Below, in pieces: positions 26,079 to 34,508 of a stretch of DNA of 64,000 bases. Each line of letters starts with the position of its first letter. Position 1 is the first letter of the stretch. A program made the translations under genes and the position numbers. The notes below the pieces were generated by a model. That model saw only the letters and a program-made list of their open reading frames with translations. It ran no database searches and was not told the origin of the DNA. The stretch is from CAMASH01 sp041746635 (GTDB lineage: Bacteria > Verrucomicrobiota > Verrucomicrobiia > Chthoniobacterales > Terrimicrobiaceae), in assembly GCA_041746635.1 (NCBI GenBank), contig JBGTGQ010000034.1:65329-129328 (forward strand), in the 5' to 3' direction.

Positions 26079-26143
26079 ACTTGCCCTTTGCCCGCCAGCT
26101 TGCATCATTGCCCCCGCCATCTTGGCGTGGTAGAATCTGTTCC

Positions 26144-26353
26144 ATGAAGTCAATGGCATACTGCGTTTACCGCGAGGATGAGTTCGTGGTTGCCCAATGT
26201 CTCAACGTGGACGTTTCGAGTTTTGGAAACTCCCGGGCGGAAGCTGTCGCCAATTTGAAGGAAGCTGTGGAACTCTACTTCGAGGGCGAATCGCCCAATG
26301 CTTACACTCCCATCAGCGAAATCGCCGTCGGTGAGGAAATGGTGAATGCCTAA
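26144..26353 (+). CDS. hicB: HicB-like antitoxin
   Basis: A 69-aa protein with the HicB partial RNase H-like fold: MAYCVYREDEFVVAQCLNVD, then SSFGNSRAEAVANLKEAVELYFEG. It should neutralise a HicA mRNA interferase. The ATG at 26144 starts the fold; an open frame further upstream adds unrelated residues. It overlaps the start of the broken hicA gene by 8 nt. With its toxin truncated it may be a relic, or act on a HicA elsewhere. Confidence 0.8.
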   Translation: MKSMAYCVYREDEFVVAQCLNVDVSSFGNSRAEAVANLKEAVELYFEGESPNAYTPISEIAVGEEMVNA

Positions 26354-26420
26354 ACGACTAGGCTCCGTCGAAGTCATCCGTGTGCTGGTGGATCACGGTT
26401 TCTACTGGTTTGTAATTCCC
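26346..26420 (+). pseudogene. hicA: hicA toxin, N-terminal remnant
   Basis: The first ~22 codons encode MPKRLGSVEVIRVLVDHGF, the first helix of the HicA double-stranded RNA-binding-like fold. The essential GSH-containing strand that should follow is missing; the frame continues with unrelated residues (YWFVIPTPRKAW) until a stop near 26528 inside the convergent gene. It overlaps hicB by 8 nt, the normal arrangement for a TA pair. The toxin is therefore inactive by truncation. Confidence 0.65.
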
Positions 26421-26452
26421 ACGCCGCGAAAAGCATGGAGGCTTTTGCTTCG

Positions 26453-27154
26453 TCAAAACCCACTTTCAAATGCCTCAGGCAGAAACTCCCGAACGGCATC
26501 GCCGATGGAATCCGAACCCGGCGCGTAGAGATCTAAAACGACGCCCGCCGCACCGAGGATGATCGCGGTGCCCAAGGCATACAGCCATGTCCTCCGCACG
26601 GCCGTGCCGAGCCAGTGTTCCTGCGACGCAATTTTCAACCGTCGGTAAAGCGCCCCGGCCAGCACCGCATCGATGAACACCTCTGCAATGAGAATCGGTG
26701 CCGCGGAAATCGCCGTGACCACCGCCGCCACCAACGCGACGATGGCCGTGACGACCAACACCGCCACCAAGGCGGGCAGACAACCGTCCCCGACATCAAT
26801 CGCCGAGGTCGGATCAAGCGCGTCCCACCAACGTCCTTCCTCGCGAAAAACCGGTACCGTCTTTTTCTCGTTCCCCGGCACCACCACCTTGTCGGCATCG
26901 AACTGCGCCCTCTCCCACTCCGCCCAGAGGCGCACCAACATCAGAAACACCGCATAAGCACCCACCACCGCCAGCGGATATCGAAACGCCATCGACTCCA
27001 TCCCCGCCCGCAACAACCCAAACGAAATTCCAAACCCCGTCAGCCCCGTCAAAATCAGAATCGATCCCAAAATAAACCGCGGAAAACTCCGCTGGCTGAA
27101 ATAATCCTCCAACCCCGCCCGAAGCCTTTCGCGCCAACGCGGTTTACCGTCCAT
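26453..27154 (-). CDS. Membrane protein of unknown function
   Basis: A 233-aa protein with no recognised domain. After a basic N-terminus (KPRWRERLRAGLEDYF) come two helices (FILGSILILTGLTGFGISFG and YPLAVVGAYAVFLMLVRLW). A soluble loop follows (~85-120), with EEGRWWDALDPTSAIDVGDGC. Then come two or three Ala/Val-rich helices and a last helix before an acidic tail. Its start overlaps a possible 31-codon upstream reading frame. Its 3' end abuts the broken hicA. Confidence 0.6.
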   Translation of the reverse strand: MDGKPRWRERLRAGLEDYFSQRSFPRFILGSILILTGLTGFGISFGLLRAGMESMAFRYPLAVVGAYAVFLMLVRLWAEWERAQFDADKVVVPGNEKKTVPVFREEGRWWDALDPTSAIDVGDGCLPALVAVLVVTAIVALVAAVVTAISAAPILIAEVFIDAVLAGALYRRLKIASQEHWLGTAVRRTWLYALGTAIILGAAGVVLDLYAPGSDSIGDAVREFLPEAFESGF

Positions 27155-27239
27155 CGGTCCTCAGCCGTCGCAGCGACCGCAAGGCAGCCCCCGCAGCCTG
27201 CCATTGCTGAAACCACACTTTCGTCTCCGCCGCGTTCAT
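27144..27239 (-). CDS. Possible 31-aa upstream ORF / leader peptide
   Basis: An ATG at 27239 opens a frame of 31 codons (MNAAETKVWFQQWQAAGAAL and so on, ending RTDGR) that stops 11 nt inside the next gene (start 27154). The overlap and the protein-like composition make translation possible, either as a coupled leader or as an independent microprotein. There is no homology I can name. Confidence 0.3.
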   Translation of the reverse strand: MNAAETKVWFQQWQAAGAALRSLRRLRTDGR

Positions 27240-27336
27240 CCCATCTGACTAGCAGAGGCAATATCCCTCACCAATTTCTTTCGAGCCTTTGCTAGCTCGG
27301 CACCCACGCAGCTCCCACAGCCCGCCTTCGGGCCGG

Positions 27337-27630
27337 CTACAGATTTCGCTTCCAAGAGAGCGGTTCGCGGCTTTGATGAAAGATCGAAACAATGAGAATC
27401 CCATCGCTGGATTCCCGCGTGTAGATGATCGAATAGGGGAAACGGCGCAGGCAGCAATGCCTGTAGTCACCAGCGAGCCTGCCCCAGGCATCGGGGAAAC
27501 GGAGAATACGATCCGTCGCGGCATCCACCTCATCCACAAAATCCACACCCAGCCCGCGAACTTTTTCCTCGTAATATTCCGCCGCCGCGGCGAGTTCCGA
27601 AAGCGCCGGGGTGAGGAACCGATAGGTCAT
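27337..27630 (-). CDS. ParE/RelE-superfamily toxin
   Basis: A 97-aa protein with the ParE/RelE fold: YRFLTPALSELAAAAEYYEE, DFVDEVDAATDRILRFPDAW, RRFPYSIIYTRESSDGILIVSIFHQSREPLSW. The strand with RRFPYSIIY and the late H-x-x-R are typical of ParE toxins that act on gyrase, rather than of ribosome-dependent RelE. It overlaps the antitoxin gene by 4 nt and is second in the operon. Confidence 0.9.
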   Translation of the reverse strand: MTYRFLTPALSELAAAAEYYEEKVRGLGVDFVDEVDAATDRILRFPDAWGRLAGDYRHCCLRRFPYSIIYTRESSDGILIVSIFHQSREPLSWKRNL

Positions 27631-27851
27631 TCCGCCAGCCGGGCACGGAGAGCGGCCAAAGCTTGGGGTCCGTCCACGGCATCGATTACGCCGTCGCGGA
27701 ACGCCTGCACCCTTTCATCAGCTTCCCTTATCCATGCCGCCTGCAATCCCGGAGAAATTTGCGATATGCTTTGCAACAGACGTTCGACCAGCAAAGCGCG
27801 TTCGGCTTCCGGAAGAAGAAGAGCCTCCTTTTCAAGAATCGCTGCATCCAT
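27627..27851 (-). CDS. Addiction-module antitoxin (PF09720-like)
   Basis: A 74-aa acidic protein of the short addiction-module component type: LEKEALLLPEAERALLVERLLQSI, then AAWIREADERVQAFRDGVIDAV. These proteins pair with ParE/RelE toxins. It lies directly upstream of, and overlaps by 4 nt, the toxin gene at 27337-27630, so the two form one TA operon. Confidence 0.88.
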   Translation of the reverse strand: MDAAILEKEALLLPEAERALLVERLLQSISQISPGLQAAWIREADERVQAFRDGVIDAVDGPQALAALRARLAE

Positions 27852-27917
27852 GTGCGGAGACTAACCCAATAAGAAATCCCGGTCAATCCAACCCTCGCCC
27901 CCCCTTCGTTCTCTTTG

Positions 27918-28402
27918 TTACCGCTTGTAAAAATCTCCCGTCGCCCGCCGCAGGCGGCGCAAGAGCGCCCTTTCGTTCTTCCGCGCCAGGTTATGCTCCC
28001 ACACCCGCAAAACCCGCCAGCCCCTTGCCCGCAGGGTGCGGTTGACCAACCGGTCCCGCGCCGTGTTCGCCTCCAGCTTGCGCTCCCAAAAGGGCCGGTT
28101 TCCCACCGGCAGAGTCGAATGCTTCGGACAGGCGTGCCAAACTGCCCGCGCTGAAGCGCTGTCCTAAAATGGGAAACACTTTTGCAGAGCTTGGGAAGCA
28201 ACCTCCCGTCCACAAAAACGGCCAGCTTCAGCTTGGGAAAAACAAAATCCGGCTTGCCGAAAAGTTTACTCTTCCGCCGCCAGCCCGTGATTCCCTCGGC
28301 ACGAAACCGCGCCATCAGCTTTAACTCTGTGTCCTTGTTTCCACTGCTGCGGATCAGGGACATGACAGTACTGCGTTTGGCCTTGGTGAAGACGTCGGAC
28401 AT
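27918..28402 (-). pseudogene. vsr: Vsr-type mismatch endonuclease, interrupted copy
   Basis: The 5' part (SDVFTKAKRSTVMSLIRSSG, NKDTELKLMARFRAEGITGW, PDFVFPKLKLAVFVDG) and the 3' part in another frame (WHACPKHSTLP, NRPFWERKLEANTARDR, GWRVLRVWEHNLARKNE) are clearly Vsr. Between VDG and WHACPKH about 62 nt (28143-28204) are inserted and shift the frame, destroying the zinc/active-site CFWHGCPKH motif. Vsr nicks T:G mismatches arising at methylated cytosines, so it belongs with the Dcm-type methyltransferase at 34509-36122. The first 297 bp are duplicated at 29214-29510. It is surely inactive unless the frame is corrected. Confidence 0.85.
28106..28402. repeat. 297-bp direct repeat, left copy
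   Basis: This segment and 29214-29510 are nearly identical, have the same length and orientation, and end at the same vsr codon (within CTGCCGG). Both include the ~62-nt insertion. They flank the UPF0175/DUF3368 toxin-antitoxin pair, leaving 811 bp between them. Confidence 0.85.
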
Positions 28403-28408
28403 CCGTCT

Positions 28409-28897
28409 CTACTCTTCGCCGGCGAGTCGCAACACCTCGCGCAATAATTCGGGCGAGGCACGAAAGCGAGCCTGCACAAGCAATTCCTCCATCACCGGCG
28501 CAACAGCCGCGAGATGACCGTTTTGCTTTGCGCGCACAAGAATGCCAAACACTCCGATGGGAATAAGCCCGAGTTCAACCGCCAACGTCCGGCCGGACCT
28601 TTCATCCATAAGCACGGCGTCGGCCTGAATTTCCAGCGCGAGGGCAAGCGCCTCCGCCTCACCGGCATCGAGCGTCGGATGCCGGGCGATGGACGCCGGG
28701 ACGGATTGCGGGTCGCGAATCACGATCCAAGCCGGCAATTGCAGCAGGGCAAAGCGTCCATCCGATGCGGACAGCCTCGCGAACTCCTTCGCCACGGCAG
28801 GCGGCACAACCACTTCACCAAAGAGCACCTCCAGCAGTTTGTCCTGCCCGACGAGGGCGAGATTGATGAGAACCGACGTATCCGCGACGACGATCAC
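28409..28897 (-). CDS. DUF3368 PIN-like nuclease toxin
   Basis: A 162-aa protein with PIN-fold acidic residues: VVADTSVLINLALVG (first Asp), LDAGEAEALALALE (Glu and Asp), DAVLMDERSGRTLA. The late GVFGILVRAKQNGHL segment is typical of DUF3368 proteins, which pair with UPF0175 antitoxins. It is probably a magnesium-dependent RNase. It overlaps the upstream antitoxin gene by 4 nt. Its stop is 6 bp from the start of the broken vsr copy. Confidence 0.88.
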   Translation of the reverse strand: MIVVADTSVLINLALVGQDKLLEVLFGEVVVPPAVAKEFARLSASDGRFALLQLPAWIVIRDPQSVPASIARHPTLDAGEAEALALALEIQADAVLMDERSGRTLAVELGLIPIGVFGILVRAKQNGHLAAVAPVMEELLVQARFRASPELLREVLRLAGEE

Positions 28898-29157
28898 TTT
28901 CCGATCAGACGGTCGAGTGCAGCGAGATCATCGTGCAAATCATTCACACTGTAATTACGCGGGATGCCATGCTCGTCCAGCAGCCCCTGAAAACTCACCA
29001 CATCCCTGCCCGTGAGACGCGCCCCTGAGACTGCGGAAACTTTCCCTTCCCGATAAAGCTCCAGCGCCAGCGCCTCACACGCCCGCCGCTCACGGTCCTC
29101 GTCCGTCGCGCCGAGCACGCCGGCTACGTCATCGGGAATGGAAATCGTCAGGATCAT
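28894..29157 (-). CDS. UPF0175-family antitoxin
   Basis: An 87-aa protein: ILTISIPDDVAGVLG, RRACEALALELYREGKVSA, ARLTGRDVVSFQGLLDEHGI, then an acidic tail with DLHDDLAALDRLIG. This is the UPF0175 layout, a ribbon-helix-helix-like DNA-binding part followed by a toxin-binding tail. It is the first gene of the TA operon, overlapping the DUF3368 toxin by 4 nt. The module lies inside the duplicated vsr segment of the restriction operon. Confidence 0.88.
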   Translation of the reverse strand: MILTISIPDDVAGVLGATDEDRERRACEALALELYREGKVSAVSGARLTGRDVVSFQGLLDEHGIPRNYSVNDLHDDLAALDRLIGK

Positions 29158-29213
29158 GGCAATACGCTAGCCGTCATCCTTGCGAGAGCAAGTCATCGCG
29201 GCCGCCTTGCCAG

Positions 29214-29510
29214 CCGGCAGAGTCGAATGCTTCGGACACGCGTGCCAAACTGCCCGCGCTGAAGCGCTGTCCTAAAATGGGAAACACTTTTGCAGAGCTT
29301 GGGAAGCAACCTTCCATCCACAAAGACTGCCAGCTTGAGCTTGGGAAAAACAAAATCCGGTTTGCCGAAAAGTTTGCTCTTCCTCCGCCAGCCCGTGATT
29401 CCCTCGGCGCGAAACCGCGCCATCAATTTCAATTCCGTGTCCTTGTTTCCGCTTCCTAGGATCAACGACATGACGGCGCTTCGCTTGGCTTTTGTGAAAA
29501 CGTCAGCCAC
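29214..29510 (-). pseudogene. vsr: Vsr-type endonuclease, 5' fragment (right copy of the direct repeat)
   Basis: It begins with a GTG at 29510, 8 nt after the DUF4420 gene stop, in the position expected for the last gene of the restriction operon. It encodes ADVFTKAKRSAVMSLILGSG, the core Vsr N-terminus, VFVDG, then the same ~62-nt insertion as the left copy, and ends at HSTLP. The frame then runs through unrelated sequence to a stop at 29193. The 3' half is present only in the left copy. This copy is therefore the original 5' end, cut off from its 3' part by the toxin-antitoxin insertion or duplication. Confidence 0.8.
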
Positions 29511-29518
29511 ACGCTGTG

Positions 29519-30520
29519 TTAAAACATCGTCACTTCCGCTGCGGTGTGCGCGGTACAGAGGTGATCGAAGGTGGATAGATTGATTTCGTATTCCACGCGC
29601 TCGATCCCGGCGGGGAGGCCGTTCGGAAATTGCGCGGTCGTGAGGCGGGGGAAATCCGCCTGCACGACGAACAAGCTTTCCTCGACAATGCGCAGATGCA
29701 CGCATGCATATTCTTCTTCGTGAGCAAGCGAATAGCCGGCTTGTGTGAGCGATGCTTCGAAGCGCGTGAGCGCGTCTGCATCTCCGGTCATCTGCCCACG
29801 GCAGCGGTCGACAAGCGATGGAAGCGTGTTCGTTGCACCAGCCTCTTCACGCAGGCGAAGGCTGAAAAAAAACAATTTGCCGTCTTCCGGCGGCAGTAGT
29901 TGATCGAGTCCGTTGATGCGGTGGATGCGCCCACGCGTCGAGGTCGTCGCCTTCACTTCCACTGAGCGGCACGGCCACTCGAAATCGTGCCTCGCCCCAG
30001 ATGGCCCTCGCCAGCTCGCGACGACATCGCCCGCCGCCCGCCGGGGCAGCAGCCACACCGACAGAAACCACAGCTCCGCAAAAAGCCCAAGCTGTTCCTC
30101 ACGTGAGAGCAGCGTGCGCGGGAGCTGGCCCCAAAACCGCCGCCATTTCGAGAGCACCCGTCGCACGATCTCGGCAGGAGGCTGCGCCGCTGCCGCCAGT
30201 TGCGCGGCCAATTCGCCACCGATCAAATCGAACGCAGCGTGTCCCGCTGCGTCTTCGCATTGGATGTCCAGCCGGCGAGTCGGCGGCTCGCCCTGCACGG
30301 ACAGCTCGCGCGTCAGTACGCGCAGGCCGCGGCTTTGCTCATCGCGCAGTGCCTCATCGTCCGCTGCAAGCGCGATCAGCAGATGCCGACTGCCATCGGC
30401 ATCGAGCGCGCATTGCAGTCGGTTCGTCACGCTTGGCGCAGCTAGACGCGCGGTCAGATTTTCGCCCGCGGGGCGCGCGGGTTCGATTTGCGCCCACACT
30501 TCTGGCGCGATGCGGCTCAC
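29519..30520 (-). CDS. PD-(D/E)XK motif nuclease, DUF4420 type
   Basis: A 333-aa protein. The nuclease core is around residues 120-195: LSREEQLGLFAELWFLSVW, GARHDFEWPC and SVEVKATTSTRGRIHRI, giving the D...E-x-K catalytic set. This is the DUF4420 pattern found next to Z1 and MORC genes. It is probably the DNA-cleaving subunit of the restriction system. It overlaps the Z1 gene by 4 nt (30517-30520). The C-terminal ~130 residues (LRIVEESLFVVQADFPRL) are family-typical and of unknown role. Confidence 0.85.
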   Translation of the reverse strand: MSRIAPEVWAQIEPARPAGENLTARLAAPSVTNRLQCALDADGSRHLLIALAADDEALRDEQSRGLRVLTRELSVQGEPPTRRLDIQCEDAAGHAAFDLIGGELAAQLAAAAQPPAEIVRRVLSKWRRFWGQLPRTLLSREEQLGLFAELWFLSVWLLPRRAAGDVVASWRGPSGARHDFEWPCRSVEVKATTSTRGRIHRINGLDQLLPPEDGKLFFFSLRLREEAGATNTLPSLVDRCRGQMTGDADALTRFEASLTQAGYSLAHEEEYACVHLRIVEESLFVVQADFPRLTTAQFPNGLPAGIERVEYEINLSTFDHLCTAHTAAEVTMF

Positions 30521-33156
30521 TCCACCGGCCTCCAGCCCGCGGTTCCTTCCAGATATGCCTCTACCCGCTGCGGATGTCGCGACTCGGGAAAGGACAACGC
30601 CAGCGCGACCAAATCCCGTGCCCGCGGATCGGCTGCATCTTCATAAAGCGGTTCACGATTTCCGCCCGCGCGCGCTGGATCGCGCAACTCGTAACCTGAT
30701 TGTTTCGAGATCGGGTAAAGCACGAGCAATCCTTCTTCCGGCGGGCGCGAATGCCGCGCCGCCCGGTTTTCAGTCTCACCCGCAGCCTGCCGCGCCTGCA
30801 TTGCTACACGCGCCTCTTCGCTCAAGCCCGCCGCTTCATCCCCCGGACTCGTAACCACGCCTAGTGAATCAGTATGCCGTTGGCGTGTGCGGCTGATCTG
30901 CCGAATGCGTCCGCCGGGCACGCCCCATTGCGCTTCACCGAGCCGCCGATCCAGCGATTCACGCCCACGCACCGCCACGGTCCAACGCACCAGTTCGCCG
31001 AGTGCAGCCTGCCTCTCGATGTAGGCACAGACCAGCGGCAGTGAGACACTACGCACCTGCTCATCCATTTGGTAAGCGCGGAGAAAAGCGATGATCTCAT
31101 CCGGCGTGCGCCCGGTCCATAGCGGCCCTTTCTCCGTCCAAGCTGCACCATCGAGCGCGGTAAGAAACGCTCGCGTGGCCTGGAGATTCTCCTCGGCCAA
31201 CATCGCAAGGTCGTCCAGCCGGCGTAGCGGAAACTTAAATGTCTGCTCGAGCTGCCCGCTATAGCTCTGCGCGATCGTCGTCGCCGACACAAAACGGCGT
31301 TTGAGCGGACTCGTCACTTGCATCACCGGATGCTGCCAGATGCGCATCCCCACCTGATACGGCGTCAGCCCATGCTCCTCATACACGCGCAAATCTTCAC
31401 GCAAGCGATACTCGACCAGCGCCAGATCGCTGAACCACCCAGTCAGCTCCGCCGTGGTGTAGATGCGCGGCAGATCATCATAGCCACCGCGAAATCCAAA
31501 CCAGCGCCCCATCTGCATGAGTGTGTCGTAGTTAACGCTGCGCCGGACGAAGAAGCTGACCAGCAGCCCTTCGAGCGTCAGTCCGCGTGAGAGCCGGTTT
31601 CCGCCAATGGCAATGGCTTTCAAGTCCGGTTCGCGTTCGTAATCAAGCGCCTCACCCGTCGCGCTGTTGATCTCACGCACCTGCACGGCGTGAAAGAAAC
31701 CGTTTAGATGCGGTTCAACTTCATCGAAGACGACATCACGATCCACATGCCCGGCACGCGTGACCGGTCGAAACTCATTCTCCCATCGCTGCCGTAACAG
31801 TTCGCGAATCCTGCGTTTCCTGTCGTATCGCCATTCATCTCGCAGCTCTCCAAATCGAGTTTCAATCAGACTGCGAATAGCGGCTTGGGTTGCGATCAAC
31901 GGACTTGTATGCACAAGCATCGTTGCCGGTTGCTCACCCTGTCCACGTTGCGCCCGCGCCGCGCCAGCCAGCACGAAATCGAGAATCGCTTGTTCGAGAA
32001 TCTCGGGAATTGTACCCTCGTGTAACGCAGCCAGGCTTTCGTCTTCAACTTCCCGAACGATGTCGATGCCGCCAACTTCATCTCCCGTTTCCGGGTCAAA
32101 GCGTCCAAAGAGTTCTTCCGCACCGAAGTAACCGTTGGGTTTGGGCAAATCGATTATGAAGTCCTTTGGATAAAGGTCGTTTCCTACCCGCGGGTCGCTC
32201 GTGTCGTGCGGGATCAAAATGTTCGCGTAAGGAGTCGCAGTGTAGGCGACGTAAGCGCATCGGCGAAACTTGTGAACGAGTTCACGAATCAGACCGTTGA
32301 TTCGTGAAGGCGGCTCGTATTCCTCCGGATCGGGAAGCTCATCGTCGTCTTGGTAGCTCCCACGCGTATCGACACTCGCTTGATCGGCTTCGTCGTCGAT
32401 GATGAGCACAGGGAGAGACAGCCGGAGTTCTTCCGGAGCCGCTTCGAGCCAAGCGTGCAGCCTGCGCAAGACGGCAGCATTTTTCTTCACCACCAGTAAA
32501 ACGGGCTGCGAACGCTGGAGCGCTGCGTAGTTCGCATTCCCCGTCCGAAAATCACCCTGCGTCTCTTCGCTGGTGAACTGATGCCATTGGCGACCAATCG
32601 GTGGCCGGCGTACTGCGCCCGGACGGTTGTCTGCGTAGCCGACGAGTTCGCGATTCAATCGAATCTGCGTCTGGCGGCGCAAGCTGTTGTCAATGCCTGA
32701 AAGAACAATGATGAGGCAGTAACCCGCGTCGGCTGCCTTCGCGATGAGCGCCGTGAAGTTCGCGGTCTTGCCGCTTTGGACGTAGCCGAGCACCAGTCCG
32801 CGGATGTCGAATCGGTCCTGCGTCGGAGGTGCGAGTTGCCGGAGAATGCGATCGGAACTGTCATCGAGAGATCGAAGTTGCAAGCCGTCCCAACCTTTCC
32901 CGAGGAGGTAAGTTCGTAGAGCCGGCCAGTAATGCCAGTCTGCACGGTCTAACGGGGCTAGCCAGTCGGCGCGATCCGGGTCGGCAACGATTGATCGCAC
33001 AGGAATCAGCGTTTGGTTTTCCTCACGCGCCAACTCCGAACGAATAAACTCGCGATGGTCAGCGGGAATTAACGGGTTGGAAAGGACGGCTTCAATCGGG
33101 AAACCGAGATCAAGAAGCGTGCGCGCAGTTCGAAGAGCTTGTAGTTCAGGAAGCAT
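30517..33156 (-). CDS. Z1-domain helicase-like ATPase of restriction system
   Basis: An 879-aa protein. Walker A is GYVQSGKTANFTALI (~124-138), motif Ia-like IIVLSGIDNSLRRQT, Walker B VLIIDDEADQASVD (~250-262), motif III-like AYTATPYANIL, and the late RGLTLEGLLVSFF and MQMGRWFGFRGG (~540-552) correspond to the C-terminal helicase lobe. This is the Z1 endonuclease/ATPase family, a degenerate SF2 helicase found with MORC ATPases, DUF4420 nucleases and cytosine methylases. It probably moves along or remodels DNA for the nuclease. It starts 7 nt after the MORC stop. Confidence 0.9.
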   Translation of the reverse strand: MLPELQALRTARTLLDLGFPIEAVLSNPLIPADHREFIRSELAREENQTLIPVRSIVADPDRADWLAPLDRADWHYWPALRTYLLGKGWDGLQLRSLDDSSDRILRQLAPPTQDRFDIRGLVLGYVQSGKTANFTALIAKAADAGYCLIIVLSGIDNSLRRQTQIRLNRELVGYADNRPGAVRRPPIGRQWHQFTSEETQGDFRTGNANYAALQRSQPVLLVVKKNAAVLRRLHAWLEAAPEELRLSLPVLIIDDEADQASVDTRGSYQDDDELPDPEEYEPPSRINGLIRELVHKFRRCAYVAYTATPYANILIPHDTSDPRVGNDLYPKDFIIDLPKPNGYFGAEELFGRFDPETGDEVGGIDIVREVEDESLAALHEGTIPEILEQAILDFVLAGAARAQRGQGEQPATMLVHTSPLIATQAAIRSLIETRFGELRDEWRYDRKRRIRELLRQRWENEFRPVTRAGHVDRDVVFDEVEPHLNGFFHAVQVREINSATGEALDYEREPDLKAIAIGGNRLSRGLTLEGLLVSFFVRRSVNYDTLMQMGRWFGFRGGYDDLPRIYTTAELTGWFSDLALVEYRLREDLRVYEEHGLTPYQVGMRIWQHPVMQVTSPLKRRFVSATTIAQSYSGQLEQTFKFPLRRLDDLAMLAEENLQATRAFLTALDGAAWTEKGPLWTGRTPDEIIAFLRAYQMDEQVRSVSLPLVCAYIERQAALGELVRWTVAVRGRESLDRRLGEAQWGVPGGRIRQISRTRQRHTDSLGVVTSPGDEAAGLSEEARVAMQARQAAGETENRAARHSRPPEEGLLVLYPISKQSGYELRDPARAGGNREPLYEDAADPRARDLVALALSFPESRHPQRVEAYLEGTAGWRPVE

Positions 33157-33163
33157 GGCAAAC

Positions 33164-34507
33164 TCAGGAGTTGTTGAGTTGATCTCGAACGCGCAACACG
33201 ACGGTTTGTATCACTGGCTTTTCTTTGTTCGTCGCCGCCGTTTCGAGTTCCCTAGCCAATTCTTCGAATGACCAAAGGCGTGCAGCTGCCTGCTTCGCGT
33301 AAGAAACTCCATTTCTAGAGGTCGCCCCAACTGGCTCTGGAGTTGGCTGTGCTCCACGAGTAGCAGCCCCGGAGTTGTCGCCACCACCGCCACCTTTTTT
33401 ATTGGATGCGTTTCGATATGTCTTATCTGCAATGCGGAGCACCGGCCCGATTGCTTTCTCCACAGCGTCGCGAAGCGTTTGCGGAAGTTGCACTCGCATC
33501 TTCGCCACATTGATCTTGAAGGCCTCGTCGAGTTTCGGCGGAAAACTCATTGCAACGCGTGCGAGCTTTAAGTGCTCATCGATTGTTCGCAGATTCGACC
33601 AACCGCCACTCTGAATCATTCTCCCGGAGCGGTAGATATAGAAGCCCTGCTGACGGTTCCATTTTTGAGGGCCACTCGCTTTTCCGTGTGCAATCGGGGA
33701 ACTGAACCTGTCTTGGTGGGGAAGAACGAAGGGTTCGATCAACACCTCCCCGAGAACAACGCCATCCTGTTCGACTGGAAGGGTAACTGTTTGAAGCTGC
33801 TGCGTGTGCTGCTCGCCGCGAGCATACGGATCCCATGGTTCGACTACATTACCATTCACCAAAATCTTCAATCGCCGCGATCTCGCCTCTCCCGTGAGAA
33901 ACCGATGAAACACCATGCCAAGGTGCTCTTCCAATTCGCGACACATAGACAACAGTCGCTTTCTAGCAAACTCGCCGTAGGGATGCTTAAAGCCAAGGAT
34001 ACGATCTAGTCGTTGCCAAAGAACAACCGTCCCAACGGTCTCTTTAAGCGGTTCGCGAATCGCGGGGCCAAGGCCGTTTCGGTCGATCGGAAGAATTTCC
34101 CAGCGGTTCGTCTTTTCAATGTGGTCAAGATCCCAGCAAAATGCAGCAATGTCGGCTCGATCCTTGTTCACGCGGCTTGCAACGGAAAGCCGTTGGCATT
34201 GGCTCATTGACGCGGTTTTCAACCCAAGACCGAACTTACCGAGGTCGTCGTTCTCGTAGTCACGCTCCGCCCCATATCGCATCGCCTCCCTCAACTTAGC
34301 CGTCGCCATTCCTCTTCCGTTATCTGCGATGCGCACCCATGAGTCGTCGCCATCGAATTCAATATCCACAGCAACCAAGGTCGCCTTTGCTTCGACCGAG
34401 TTGTCAATCAAGTCGGCAACTGCCGCAGCAAAGTCGTAACCCATATCGCGGAGCGACCGAATAAGTCGGCGCGCGGAGGGGATAAGTTCGTGCGCTTTTG
34501 CGGCCAT
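33164..34507 (-). CDS. MORC/MutL-like GHKL ATPase of restriction system
   Basis: A 447-aa protein with an N-terminal GHKL ATPase domain: N-box VADLIDNSVEA (~30-40), G1 box RIADNGRGM (~59-67) and G2 box GKFGLGLKTASMSQ (~90-103). An S5-like middle domain follows (VVLWQRLDRIL, HLGMVFHRFLTG, GFYIYRSGRMIQSGGW, RVAMSFPPKLDEAF). A Gly-rich linker and a helical tail complete it. The ATP lid should close on dimerisation to clamp DNA. The ATG at 34507 has GGAGGAGT just upstream and lies 1 nt beyond the methyltransferase stop. It is the bacterial group related to eukaryotic MORC. Confidence 0.9.
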   Translation of the reverse strand: MAAKAHELIPSARRLIRSLRDMGYDFAAAVADLIDNSVEAKATLVAVDIEFDGDDSWVRIADNGRGMATAKLREAMRYGAERDYENDDLGKFGLGLKTASMSQCQRLSVASRVNKDRADIAAFCWDLDHIEKTNRWEILPIDRNGLGPAIREPLKETVGTVVLWQRLDRILGFKHPYGEFARKRLLSMCRELEEHLGMVFHRFLTGEARSRRLKILVNGNVVEPWDPYARGEQHTQQLQTVTLPVEQDGVVLGEVLIEPFVLPHQDRFSSPIAHGKASGPQKWNRQQGFYIYRSGRMIQSGGWSNLRTIDEHLKLARVAMSFPPKLDEAFKINVAKMRVQLPQTLRDAVEKAIGPVLRIADKTYRNASNKKGGGGGDNSGAATRGAQPTPEPVGATSRNGVSYAKQAAARLWSFEELARELETAATNKEKPVIQTVVLRVRDQLNNS

Positions 34508-34508
34508 G

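Noticed and set aside
27728..28402. An intact 224-aa fusion protein starting with a Vsr N-terminus
   Set aside because: The frame after VDG encodes nonsense, while the true Vsr C-terminus is in another frame. It is a frameshifted pseudogene.
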